Part shown: piece after piece, positions 33,600 to 45,444 of the stretch
Numbering within the stretch: the stretch's first letter is position 1
How the letters are laid out: every line of letters starts with the position of its first letter
Source of the DNA: Clavaria fumosa
Lineage: Eukaryota; Basidiomycota; Agaricomycetes; Agaricales; Clavariaceae
NCBI GenBank assembly: GCA_951802425.1
Contig: OX637799.1
Coordinates: 2,666,001-2,730,000, forward strand
Direction: 5' to 3'
DNA length: 64,000 bases
The notes under the pieces: model-generated
Database searches by the model: none
What the model was told of the DNA's origin: nothing
The model's input: only the letters and a program-made list of their open reading frames with translations
Position numbers and translations under genes: made by a program

Positions 33600-33710
33600 T
33601 ACCGTTTCGCCTTATGCGACCTTGCGAATTGAGCCCCCCGGGCGTCTTCGGATGCCGGGGTGGCTGCTTCACCGCTACCTCCTTATGTCAGCATCGAGCA
33701 GGTTGATTGG
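33600..33710 (+). repeat. Ngaro split direct repeat B2 (right end of element)
   Basis: The second 111-bp copy of B1, separated from A2 by 26 bp. It defines the right boundary: beyond GGTTGATTGG the sequence changes to ACTTACCC, which is unlike A2. Confidence 0.92.
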
Positions 33711-33908
33711 ACTTACCCATATACAAATAAGCCTGGGCAAGTCCCCTTTAGCCAGGCCTTGCTAACCCTCTTCGCCCAACACAAGCCGTACTGTCCCACG
33801 TACCTTAAGTACGACCATGTCTTTGTCTTGTAACCAAAAAGCAGGCTAAAAACCTTAACGAGCACGTGATGCATGATCTGTGATTAATGTGATTTGTCAG
33901 AATGAAAT

Positions 33909-35473
33909 ATGAAATATGCGAGAAGTCTGCAAAGTAAGCTCGTACCCATTCCTTCCTCTTCCTCCTCATCGCCGTTGCGCTCGCAAGCCACGTTGTCACG
34001 CTTCTACTCCCTCGCGCGTTCTACCTACAGGTCGCTTCCCTCCCTCCTCGCGGCCGCCGTCATTCCAATCATCACTCTACCTGGCCCTTCCTCAAGCAAA
34101 CCGATGGCGCATCTCACCAACGGAAAGGTGGAACGTAGCTCCAAAATGCATTCCAAAGTTGTCAGTGTCAATCCTTGACGAACGGAAGTAATGCTGCTGT
34201 CTGATGCTTCATTGATTACGAAGGTGATCATTGGCTCAGGCCCAGCGGGGCATACCGCTGCTATCTACCTGGCTCGTGCTAACCTTAGCCCTGTCCTCTT
34301 CGAGGGGTACTTGGCCAATGGCTTTGCTGCTGGCGGTCAATTAACTACCACCACAGACGGTGAGTATCGCATGCAGCACGCATGGATATGCTCGCCGCAT
34401 CAACGGCCGTCCAAGCCTGTTCTCATCGCATTCGGTCTCTTCACTTCCTTATCTGTCCTAACATGTTTGTCCACAGTCGAGAACTTCCCAGGTTTTCCTT
34501 CTGGCATACTCGGGCCCGAGCTGATGGACAAGTTCCGCGCGCAGTCTCTGCGCTTTGGGACTACGATCATCACGGAGACCGTGTCCAAGATTGATCTCTC
34601 AGCCCGTCCGTTTCGGTATTGGCGTGAGGGCCAGGAGGACTCTGAGGCGGAGACGGCGGATGCTGTCATCATTGCCACTGGCGCCAGCGCAAGGCGGCTT
34701 GGGCTGCCTGGCGAGGAGACCTATTGGCAAAGCGGTATCAGCGCATGTGCTGTGTGCGACGGCGCTGTTCCTATCTTTAGGTATGCCCCAGTCATCCTGT
34801 TCTCTTGTGTATTTGTTAATTCCAGGCTGATCTTATGGCAGGAAAAAGCCATTGGCCGTCATTGGAGGAGGTGACTCTGCTGCCGAAGAAGCGATATGTT
34901 TGTGTCTTTATTCCCCGCTCCCCCTCTCTGCTGCTCACATTGTGGAAAAACACTAGTTTTGACAAAATACGCCTCCAAAGTATATGTCGTTGTCCGTAGG
35001 GGCGAGTTGCGCGCTTCAAAAATCATGGCCAAGCGGCTGATGAGCAACCCCAAAATTGTACGTCTTCTCAGTGGTTTTCGACACCTTTTCTTCTGGCTTA
35101 AATTGGGACGCAGACCATCCTCTGGAATACCATCCCCTTAGAATGCAAGGGTGATGGCGATCTGCTATCCGCCCTCGTAATCAAGAACGTACTGTCAGGA
35201 GAAACGGAGGACCTGCAGGTCAACGGACTGTTCTACGCGATTGGACATGACCCTGCGACGGCACTCGTGCGTTCACAGCTCGAGACGGATGCTGAAGGCT
35301 ACATTGTTACCGTGCCCGGAACGACTGAGACAAGCGTGCGCGGCGTATTCGCAGCGGGCGACGTTCAGGATAAGCGCTACCGCCAAGCGATCACAAGCGC
35401 GGGCAGCGGGTGCATGGCCGCACTGGAAGTGGAGCGCTTCCTGGCGGAACAGGAGGAAGGGCTTGCCGAGTAG
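33909..35473 (+). CDS. TRR1: Thioredoxin reductase (NADPH), possible mitochondrial presequence
   Basis: Low-molecular-weight FAD enzyme that reduces thioredoxin with NADPH. Spliced exons give the FAD-binding motif [68 protein letters not shown] and the redox-active [13 protein letters not shown] (CAVC). Next are the NADPH-binding [15 protein letters not shown] and [11 protein letters not shown], and the C-terminal FAD contact [20 protein letters not shown]. The usual cytosolic start would be Met 34104 (MAHLTNGK). The frame is open a further 65 codons to Met 33909, and that extension has seven Lys/Arg in its first 41 residues, no Asp/Glu, and a possible cleavage context (SRFYSLARS), so a mitochondrial isoform from the upstream start is plausible. 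Introns are short; the first begins after the SKV codons near 34159. Confidence 0.9.
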
Positions 35474-35864
35474 GGGGTAGAGAGCGAACCAAGATAACCC
35501 TTTTACACTCCCCCTAATTCTTGCACCCGACGTTGATGTGACATGCATGGAGCGCATGTTCTTAGCATTATTACATAGATGATTTGGGACACTTTCACTT
35601 TCAGAATCTGGCATACTGGGCCTTGCCTTCGCTTCCGAGCGGCACTAGATGATATTTCACCTCACGATTATGGATCAGCAAACGGCCACGTCCGTATTAA
35701 GGAATCATATCCAACAACGGATAGAACGCTTGGAGCCGTGAAGGAATGAGCAGCTACGGTATGGAAGCAAGAGAGAAATGTCATTGCTGGAAATTAATAA
35801 TAAAAGCAGATGCCAGGCATACGTAGTCACTGTGCCTTGAACTGTACTCCTGGATAAACCTGCT
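35474..35864. other. Spacer between convergent TRR1 and V-ATPase c genes
   Basis: About 390 bp holding the two 3' UTRs. No ORF or repeat is recognised. Confidence 0.5.
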
Positions 35865-36843
35865 TCATCCAACGCACTGGGGAATCGGGTTAGGCGATGG
35901 ACAAAGAGAACAGACTGTATGGCAGTTGGACGAACGAACCTTCATGGCACCCGCTTTGGTGTTCATGATGAGGGCCACGATAAGTCCTACAGAACCTGGT
36001 TGTCAGCCAAGAGAGTAGGTCAAAGAAAGAGGCAAAACAGACGGACCATAGAGACCCAGCACTTCTGCGAAAATCAGGATCAGGATCTGCGTCGCGAAAG
36101 GGCGCAAGTCAGCAACTCATTGCGTTGAGAACGGCAAGAGAAAGTGACTCGCCATGCCAACGAAAAGCCTGGGCTGTTGGGCGGTGCCCCTGACACCTGC
36201 GTCTCCCACGATGCCAATCGCGAAGCCCGCCGCCAGACCCGCCAGACCGACCGAGAGGCCAGCGCCGAGCTGTACGAAGGATTGCGCAAGCGACATGGAC
36301 GTTGAAACTAGTCCAATGGTATGCAAACCGTCAGCAGGGTGTTGTAGACAGAAGGCGAGAGAAAAGGACACACGATCTCCTGCAATGAGGACTGAAACGA
36401 CAAGACCGTATATCTGTCCATGGTGAGGATATGTCAGCACAATTTTCGTTGGTCAATGCGCCAAAAGCAAGCACTGACGGCAATGATACCGGCCATAATC
36501 ACTGGCACCACACATTTCATCATAAGATCTGGTCGAAGGACCGACATAGCAGAGATGCCGACTCCCGACTTTGCAGTGCCATAACTGCCGAGGTGTTTAG
36601 CTGTAGCAGGAGCGACAAGATGGGCCGAGGCACAAACCTTGCACCTATGCCTGTCCAGACGAGATTGCGCGTAGAAACTTGGAGGACGCAGGGAAGGACA
36701 ATTTGACTTACAAGTGAACACGATGGCACTCGTGCAACCCTGGCAGACCAACGATTTAGATACAGCAAAAGATGGTCGTGGTGAAGGTTACGACAAACCA
36801 TGGCACTGAAGAACGGGGCATAGACCGGACAAAGGTCTGACAT
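35865..36843 (-). CDS. VMA3: V-type proton ATPase 16-kDa proteolipid subunit c
   Basis: Proton-carrying ring subunit of the vacuolar H+-ATPase V0 sector. Exons on the minus strand give [121 protein letters not shown] and [15 protein letters not shown]. The essential Glu lies in FAEVLGLYG. Four hydrophobic helices are expected, and the length of about 160 residues fits. The last intron may be a 63-nt stretch (GTTCGTT to CCCCAG) that is also open in frame, so the C-terminus is either short (CVG) or 21 residues longer; both end at the same TGA. The gene is divergent from trehalase, 475 bp between starts. Confidence 0.9.
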
Positions 36844-37318
36844 TGGAGAGTTAGAGCAGGGAAGTGTCGAGCCAACGTACGGTTCTGTGTTTGTTGATGT
36901 TGATAATTCACGTCGTCGCTGCTGCCGATTTACTGACTGAACTGGGACGAGTCCGTCGCGTCGTTGCATCGTCGCTGCTTAACATGGAGTACTCAATACT
37001 CAATACATGGTATGGTACGTGTTCGTATTCTTGGAGCGACAACACTACGATTGGACCTAAGCAAGCATCACAGCCAACCTTGCTGTTATCACGGGGCGGA
37101 GCATCCGCAGAAATAGAGCCATTCGGAGACGATACGATATACCCGTCAAACATCGTTAGGCAGAAGATAAAACTTGCTCTTAGGCTCGCCCATGCCTAGG
37201 GTCCACTGCGGTATATTTGCAGCCGGCGAAATAAGCATCAGGAGCGCTCCACAAGCTCGGATCCTTTGTTCGGCGCCATCGCACAGACTTCTCACGACTG
37301 CTTCACTGCTGCACCATT

Positions 37319-40300
37319 ATGTTCGCCGCTGCTGTCGCCCTCGCCTGTCTGGCGACGGCCTATGCTCTACCCCAAGATGGTCTCAATCCCGGGGCCTCCA
37401 CCCTCAGTTTCTCGGTCACCACAGCGACTGCCAGCCCTTCGGCCGCTGCAACGGCCTCCATACCTTCTCAGATTCCTTTGCCGCCAAAGCAGGCTTGGTG
37501 TCCCAGTGACATATTTTGCGCCGGTGACGTTCGTCTCGATCCTACCCCCCTCAACCGCGTTACTCGCCGGCTAAAGCAGTTGGCAACACGTCACTCAGCT
37601 GCTCCAAACGCTGAACGTGGCGTCGCTGTATCCTGATCCGAAGACGATTGTGGATAAGCCAACCGGCAAATCGCCCTCCGCAGTGTTATTCGATTTTGCG
37701 GCCATTCCGTCTCCACGCACCTATGGCACCCTCACCAATTTTGTTGATACCGATTTTCGCGGCGAAGGCCTGGAACTGCAAGCCCTTTCTCTGCCGTCAT
37801 TCAGTCCCAACCCACCATTCCTAAACAAGATTCAGGATGGGACCGTCAGGGCGTGGTCACAGACGGTACACGGGTACTGGACCCAGCTCATCAGATCAAC
37901 ACAGCAGAGCGTGCTATGTGATGGAAAAACCTGCGAGAGCAGTCTGATTCCACTGAATCATACTTTTGTGGTCCCTGGTGGCCGTTTCAGAGAGCAATGT
38001 ATGTTGCATTCCTCCCGTCAGATTGGTGCGAGTTACGCGTCACCCTGCTTCAGATTACTGGGACTCCTACTGGATTATCTTGGGCTTGATTCAATCCGAA
38101 CTATTCGATGTCGCAAATCAGACCTTGCAGAATTTCATGGATGAAATCGAGCATATTGGGTTCATTCCCAACGGGGGACGTATATACTGTACGTGTCCCA
38201 ACAGGCCACGGCCCCGGATTCTTCCCCAATGACAATTTGTGGAAATGAATCCCATCTAATCCCGTAGATCTTAATCGATCGCAGCCCCCGCTCTTCATTC
38301 ATGTGCGCACATTCTTCCAATCAACTGCCTTTATTTCATCTGAGCGTTGCAATCTCTTCTCACGCGTAGATGCTGACAGAATATGTCGCCGCGACCAAGG
38401 ACACGGGCATCCTGAATCGGGCATTACCACTCGCTGAAGTCCGTACTCTGGCCGTTGTTCCCGTGCGCTTCACCTGACTTTGCCCATCGATCTCGTGTCA
38501 CGGACAACAGCGTGAACTGAAATGGTGGGATGACAATCGCACAGTCAGAATCACGAGTCCGTTTACAAGTAATACGCACACCGTTGCGCGGTGAGCAATT
38601 CATTCTCCTGTGTAATATCTGGGCCGCACCTCCAGAGCACAGTCTCTGTTAGGTCTAAGCCGCCTAAGGATGACGCTCCAGTCAGGAGTGGAAATACTCT
38701 TTTCCCGTTCTCTTTGACTCCTCGCTCTGCTGAGTCATTGTCGCCGCTGACGCCCACCCTGATTTTTTGCAGATATGCTGTCACTAATACAGCCCCGAGG
38801 CCCGAGTCTTACATCGTTGGTTCGTCCTGACTGCTTCAGGGCGTCCCCTCCCTGTCCATGTCCAGATGTGCCGCTACTGATCACACGCCATGGCCACACA
38901 GATTATATGACAGCAACAACTTCATCTCTGAACGAGTCCCAGCGTAATGCTTTGTATGGAGAGCTCGCGAGTGGCGCAGAAACTGGTATGTCGGCCTGTC
39001 ATCGATACATATGGCTAGAATTTTATATACACCAGGCTGGGATTATACTGCTCGCTGGCTTTCAAACCCATCGGTCGGCCTGAGGTCGCTGAATGTGAAA
39101 GCCACAATTCCGATCTGTTTGAATAGCATACTTTGTGAGACTAAGTTTTCCGTTGCCTCCAGGTTGAGCCTTATTACCTCCTTCGCAGACAGAGCTCGCT
39201 TGAACCTCGCTGATCTCTACGACATGACTAACGGTGATCCTGCGGTGATATCAAACCATCGCACCGTCGCAGGGATGCTCCGCAAGGCTATTCTTGATCT
39301 TTTCTGGGACAAAAACAAACTGGCGTTCTACGATTTCAATCTCACCTCCAATGCGCGCAATAATTTCTTCTCGGCAGCAGCATTCTATCCATTGTGGAAC
39401 GGAATCGTACCGGACGAGGTGCTCGGAGGCGGACCAGCACAAGCCTTCGGGATGTTCGCTAGCTTACATATGATCATGAGGCGTTATAACGGTACATTTC
39501 CGAGCTCATTCGTGGACACGTCGTTGCAATGGTATGTATATGCCAGCTCTCCGATAGATCGCCAACTCACCAGTGGTACCTCAGGGATGCGCCCAACGCT
39601 TGGCCGCCTCACCAGTACATCCTCCTGGCTGCGCTACAGGCGTTGCCATCCAACCTGACATCTGGACCGCTCCCACAGCCCTCCCGTGGGCAGTCGGCTT
39701 TTTCCCTAATCCCACCTGGCCAACTTGGCCTTTTGGAAGAACAGCTCCCCGGCCAGCCGTTACGTGGTTCAGGTCGGAATGCATCCTCCAAGGGGACTGC
39801 GTCTGACGTCAATGTCAGCGGCTCGTCCGTAGTCAACGGAGGGAACTCAGTCCCCGGAGAGGGTTGGGCGACTGCGCTCGAGAGACAGCTTGCTAATCGG
39901 TATATCTCTAGTGCGTTCTGCAGTTGGTGAGTTGGAAATCTGACGAGCACAAGTCTCTGCTGACTGCTTGAGTGAGGTATGGCACGGGAGGACAGATCCC
40001 AGGCATCCTGCCGCGATTGTCCGACGAAGAGCTCAACGTCACGAAAAGCATCAACAACACTGGAAACGTGAGTAGCTGCACCAGTCTATTGCTGCTAGAC
40101 TTCCGACCTGACCCCCTCACCTCCCCCGCGGAAATGGGGAGCGGTTTAGATGTTCGAGAAGTTCTCGAATCTGGACGTTGATTCTGCGGGGCGAGGCGGG
40201 GAGTACACTGTTCAAGTACGAGCCGGCTAATCGATCTCTTTATCGGATGTTTTGTTGAGACACTGGAAATTCACAGGCTGGGTTCGGTTGGACGAACGGG

Positions 40301-40459
40301 GTGGTGCTCTGGATTGCGTCAAATTACGGAAATGTGTTGGTGCGGCCAAGCTGTCCAAGCCTCCTGGACTCTCAGCCGTCCTCGAATTCTGCGTCCATCA
40401 CCGCCCCTCCCGTATCCGGGATTGGGATACTGCCGGTGTTGTTACTCCTCGCTTTCTGA
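37319..40459 (+). CDS. Trehalase (GH37), secreted and possibly GPI-anchored
   Basis: Hydrolyses trehalose to two glucose. The N-terminal signal peptide is MFAAAVALACLATAYALPQD. Exons then give WCPSDIFCAG, SLYPDPKTIVDKPTGKSPSA, FVDTDFRGEGLELQ and the trehalase signature PGGRFREQYYWDSYW (intron spliced within it). Next are SELFDVANQTLQNFMDEIEH, GELASGAETGWDYTARWLSN, ADLYDMTNGDPAVISNHRTV and FFSAAAFYPLWNGIVPDEVL. The second signature appears as LQWDAPNAWPPHQY when the splice acceptor at TGGTACCTCAG is used. The last exons include AGFGWTNGVVLWIASNYGNV and a C-terminus rich in Ser/Pro ending in a hydrophobic tail (VSGIGILPVLLLLAF), which fits a GPI-anchor signal. A dozen or more short introns are inferred, including one very small exon, so detailed limits are uncertain. 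Confidence 0.88.
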
Positions 40460-43400
40460 GCAGCAGAGCAGACAAAGCCAAATAAAATACGTGTACCTCT
40501 CTCCCCATTTGTGCTACCTTTTTTGGTCTCCGATCCATTCATTGAAATTGACATATTAGCCTGTCCTTATCGCTTGTACGTACATCTTGGCCACCGGTCC
40601 GCGCCTCAGCGTTTGATCTAACCAATGTGAATGTGACGATACTTGTGCGTAAATCGTACATAATTGCTGACGTGAACAATGTCCAGAGCGCGTGGCAGAA
40701 TAGTAATGAGATCAGTAGCGTGGGTTAGGAAACAGGTGGCCTACACGACGACTGCCACTTGCACCATGAGCAAATCCGCGGCCTCACGCATAAGGCCCGT
40801 GTATATTTTGGGCCGACGGCATATTATTTGATTTCCTTGTCAAATCACCCCCTCTCAACCCGAGTCTCGAATCCCAGGTCATTCAAATTCGCTGGCCCAT
40901 TGATTCGGATGAAATAAGCCCGTTTTGGCACGTACCATCTCAGCGTTCCCGTTATCCTGGTCGGTCAGCGATCCAGGATGTTGGCGTGTGGTATCGAGCG
41001 AATTGTTAATTTCGGTTGCGGCACTCGCTGGATTAGGAAGAGTTATTACAGTGCGGTCCTGATACACGCGAAAGGGTGCAAGAAGCGCGCTGGATGTGGG
41101 CTGGGGGGAGAGCTGATCACCTTATCCTACAAAAGAAAACAATAATAAACGGCTTTGTGTGGTCGATGTACCCGACCTGACGGAGCTTCCATTCGGGACC
41201 CAGCTAGTAGACAGTAGGGCAATAAAGGTCCAAGGTTGCGGATAAAATGTACAACGGCTGGATAGTCACGTCGTTTGGCTCCATGCCAATATATGGGCTT
41301 CCCTATCTTCCTCCTAACTCTTTATCTGTTACAGCATGCGCCGGGTATTGATTTACGCGAGTTGCTCAGGGGGGCCAACAATGCAATCAGCCTAGGTACA
41401 GGGATGCATCAGGAAAGTAACTTTAAAAAGGAGATGTCACGGCTTACATTTAAGCCGCTCTTCAAACGATCATCATGATCAATTCCGGGCACTTCTATTT
41501 GATATCCTCCGTCCAGCTTCCGTTGCCCTTGCGATGCGATTTGACAGGGACGCGTGCCTCGCTTGCCCAGACGTAATGTGACGAGGGGGATCAACAGCAT
41601 CGTGCACACGTTCATTAATCTTGGTTTTCCCGGCGGGACACCAGGTACAACCGTCACTTCGGCTCAACCCCCAAGTGATTGCGGCTTTTTCTGTCGCACC
41701 AAGATCCGGGCTCCTCGGTACCCACAAGCTAGTGGCCATTCAGGGCGACGCTCCAGACTCAAAGTCCGGCGGCCTGCGACAGGAGTGTGGTTTGCTTTTC
41801 TGATGGCATGTGTGAAGAGGTTTCCGCTGTCAGACCATGAACGACTGTTGCACGACAAGGTGGCTCAGAGACTGCTGGCGCATTGCATTGTTCGGGCAGA
41901 GTTCCGGTGGTCGTCATCACCCGCATCCAACCGTTCGGTTGAAGGTGAGATGAGGGTGAGAAGAGATGGACGCAAACGCTAGGAATCAACGGACACAGAA
42001 TTCCGATGTGTGTGTATACTCTCGATCATGCGGCTCTTGAGCCATGTGTTACTGGCCAAAAGCGAAGTGTCGGCACTGGGGGCCAGATGACTTGCCAAGT
42101 CGCTGGACCTACACGGAGTGGCCCTTCGATTGATTTGTTCCGTTATCACTGATCAGTTGCGACAATTACTACTAACCTTGATTGAATTCTGCAGGACGAG
42201 TTTGAGAAAGAAAAAAAAAAGTATTCCAACCTCATCTGTTCACCATCACCTGATTCGTAAAAGGAGGAAGTCAGTCCTGTTTCAGTGAAATCGCAAAGGA
42301 GTCTCACCATGTGTGCTGTCCATTTTCTATACAAAGAACGACATGCTCTCGGAATTCCGAAAGCACCAAGAAACACGTATTCGGTGGCGTAACGATGATA
42401 ACGGCTTATGGGAGCCGCTGATAGGGCCTAACGGACGGTTGCCATCCTTCTGAGAGTTGCGTATTGCCGGGCCCGCATATTTTGTGAGAGGCTTCACCCC
42501 GAGACAGACAGTAGTAGCCCGACAATGCAAAGAATTAACGTTGAGACTAAAATGTGCCAACACCACCGAGATAGGAATCTGCGACCCTGAACAAACGCGT
42601 CTTTCGCGTGCGCATGACGAATGAACACTTACCCGAGACGTACGGAATCGACAAGGCGAGTAACGTGCTTGGAAGAATGCGCTCAGAAACGCACGGCGCC
42701 GAGAGTCTAAGCGCTGAACACATGCATAGCCGAACCGGTATTCAATATTCAATATTCAAGCCTCCGCGACAAGAAGGCGTTCGACTGACGCGTGGCGCAA
42801 CACAACCTAGCGCGAACTCAGCGTCGGGCTACTACGCGTCTGGTTCCAGAGTGCACTAGGCGCTTACCAAGGGCGGTTTGTATCCTCTGCTCCTAACCTA
42901 ACCAGGACACACCGGCAGCTGGCAGCCGCGTGGCTTTAGCTTGATGCGATACCTTGTAGGCCCTCGTACGATGAACCTTTCATTGGACAATCTTTCTTAT
43001 TCAGATAGATCGAGTCAACAAATCACCTCCTTGGTCCAGAGAATTATTTCTTCATCTACAGGTTCCCTTCACATTGCAAAATTCCCAAGCGTAGGGTCTC
43101 CTGTGGTACGCCTCGTGTTCATTGTCCCTTACGGTTCAGTATACGCCATTCTCTGCCTCAGTTTGCTCCATTCATGCGCCACAGAATGGCAGGAAAATGA
43201 TTTGTGCGAGCGCCCGCCTTTCAATTTTCCGACTAATATTGAAACTGAACATAGTTGTGATAGATCTTCGGCCAAAGCTCAAAACGTTCTCGACTCTTCC
43301 ATGGGGCTGGGTTCACCACATCCGGTGCTTCTTCAGGCATCGTCTTTGGTAGATCTCCATGATAACACCGCGATATGGGTCGCCTTTGCGATCCCATGGC

Positions 43401-43479
43401 CGTACAAGGCGAAATCCAGTTTAGATTGCGAGGGTACATCTCAAACATAGCCAAGGTGCAAAGGTGACCTATAAAAATA
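40460..43479. other. 3-kb intergenic region without a recognisable gene
   Basis: Scattered frames of 60-170 codons on both strands (for example 41554-41982 plus, 42327-42752 minus, 42941-43450 plus) show no family motif, no consistent splicing and heavy mutual overlap. I found no TE domain or tandem array. It may hold regulatory sequence, a non-coding transcript or an unrecognised lineage-specific gene. Confidence 0.45.
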
Positions 43480-45444
43480 ATGCCCTCCGGATTCCCTCCA
43501 CGGCCCCGCTTTGCGAAGCAAATTCCCGTTGTCCCTTTCCCTCCCCCATCTGTCATGCTTTCAATCGACCTCCGCGATGAAGGGGGCGTGCTCACCCACC
43601 CCGCCCTCACAGTTAACTTGATCAGGATCCTGCCCCTCAGCTTTCTCGCAATCTCTGTTCTCTTCTGCGCCTTGAGGTTCCTCTATGGTACATGGTATCA
43701 AGATAGAGACAACTTGCCTGTCCATTTACCCAAGTCGGGACTATTCACCCCCCAGCCATTTTTTCGCCGACGCTTTGAATTCTTAAACGCGGGATTCCAA
43801 GGGACGGGTCAGTCCCTCTTCAAATTCAACCTGTTGAAGGTGAAGTCTCTGAACGGCGTTTTCCGTATCTTCATCCTTCATTGACGCAAATTCAGCATAC
43901 GGTTGTAGCAGTTTCAGGAGAAGTAGCCAGAGAAGCATTTCTTAAGGCCAAATACTTTGATATTACCGAAGGTTTTCTCATGCTCTCTGGCTCAGTAAGC
44001 GCAGTTTCTATTTCCAAGATCGATGATTAAATGTCTTTTGTAGATACCGACTGTCAACGGAGTTCCTTCAAAATCGGACGTGGCACTGATACACAAGAGG
44101 CTACAATTTCTGCAACGGGAAGCTTCGTTGAAGCGACGTACGTTGTTCTTCTATCTTCGCCGACTATGCCGACAACGGACGCGATCAGTGATTCCCGAAA
44201 TTTTGGACGACATGAGGCAGGCCCTGGAAAATTGGAGCAGTTCAGGGTTTATGGACCCTTTTGTGGCGCTATATAACGTGGGCAGACTTTCCGCCTCGTT
44301 GCTTGGCCGTGCCATTTAACATGCCCTTCAGTTGCTATTTCAGACCAGCGTTCGCTTGCTCACGTGTCACGAAATTGCGGACAATCCAGTGTTGACTGCT
44401 CGTTTGAGGGAGCAGTATGAAATACTGGAGACCGCAGTCACTCCTATGACCGTGCTTCTGCCTCTTCTCCCGAGCCTTGCTTCCCTCAAGAGGTGGATGG
44501 CTACATACAGGATTTATAGGATCATCTCTTCCGCTGTTAACGCACGGTTGCGGAGCGGTGTACCGCAAGACGACACCCTCCAAATGTTGCTAGATCTCGA
44601 AGATGACCCATTACTTATCACCGGCGTTAGTCTCTTCTTGCTCCTGTGTATTTGTCATCTAATTCTTGTTTTATAGTTCTGCATGGGCCTCATGGTCGCT
44701 GGCGCTCGGTCGACAGGTACTACATGTGGGTCTTGTAATTTTTCTATTACACTGCCGCGAGAGACAAACCATAACACAGCCACGTGGTTATTGATCTTCC
44801 TGGCCAGTAACCCGGAATGGAGCGCCAAAGCTCGCGCGGAGGTGGAAAGCATTTTGACAGAGCATCCCCTCCCGCCTGACTCGCCGTACTCGCTCTCTGC
44901 CCATCTTGCGAGAGTCCCACTCGAGGTATTGGAATCAGAGACTCCTGTCCTGGATTCTCTCATTCGCGAAACCCTCCGCCTCGCTCAGCCTCACACGGCG
45001 ATGCGAAGGAATAAAGGGCCCGACGTGCGTATCGGAGACGGAGTCGTACCATCAGGATCATACGTTTTGTATCCATTCAGCGACACGCATCTTAACGCGA
45101 AATATTATCCTGATCCGTGGCGGTTCGACCCTGCCAGGATCCATGATAAAAAGACCTGGATGGGGTGGGGGCGAGGTGAGCCGCATTTCGTTCTTCATCT
45201 TTCTGTGGCCAACGAACTGATCATGTTATTCTGCCCAGGGAGTGTGACATGCTTGGGCACCCGACTAGCGAAGATCGAGCTGAAGCTTATCACCGCAATG
45301 ATGCTCATTGGCTTCCACTTCCGCGTCGTGGACGCGTCTGGTCAAGAAACCGAGGTTCGCCCTGACTGGAACGACTACATGACGTGTCGGCCGTCAACAG
45401 GGCCAATATCCTTTGAGTACACTCGGACAGGTGTCCTCCTGTAG
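43480..45444 (+). CDS. Cytochrome P450 monooxygenase
   Basis: Haem-thiolate monooxygenase, ER-anchored. An N-terminal hydrophobic helix (NLIRILPLSFLAISVLFCAL) follows a cytosolic leader that may start at 43480 or at the Met of MLSIDLRDEGG (43555). Exons continue with TVVAVSGEVAREAFLKAKYF and CHEIADNPVLTARLREQYEI. The I-helix region has CMGLMVAGARSTGT and NHNTATWLLIFLASNPEW. The K-helix ExxR is LDSLIRETLRLAQPHTAMRR, followed by YYPDPWRFDPARI. The haem-binding loop, spliced across an intron, reads GWGRGSVTCLGTRLAKIELK: the Cys ligand and glycines are present, but Phe is Trp and the usual basic residue is Val. The motif set suggests the CYP51/CYP7-like group; the family and substrate are not assignable. 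Confidence 0.85.

Larger units (their letters stand above)
28386..33710 (+). mobile_element. Complete Ngaro/PAT-type tyrosine-recombinase retrotransposon
   Basis: A 5325-bp element with split direct repeats in the order A1 - ORFs - B1 - A2 - 26-bp spacer - B2. A1 (28386-28733) and A2 (33226-33573) appear identical over 348 bp; B1 (33115-33225) and B2 (33600-33710) over 111 bp. Between them lie gag with zinc fingers, RT-RNase H and an intact tyrosine recombinase, with no integrase or protease. This architecture is diagnostic of the PAT/Ngaro branch of DIRS retrotransposons, which integrate from a circular intermediate by site-specific recombination and make no target duplication. It sits between the tetraspanin and thioredoxin reductase genes without breaking either. 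Repeat identity implies recent insertion. Confidence 0.92.

Noticed and set aside
16016..36843. Functional clustering of a WDR7-like gene with a V-ATPase subunit gene
   Set aside because: They lie about 15 kb apart on opposite strands with several unrelated genes and a transposon between; no shared regulation is visible.
42941..43450. 169-codon plus ORF as a gene upstream of the P450
   Set aside because: No family motif, and an equally long minus-strand frame overlaps it; no convincing splice or start context.
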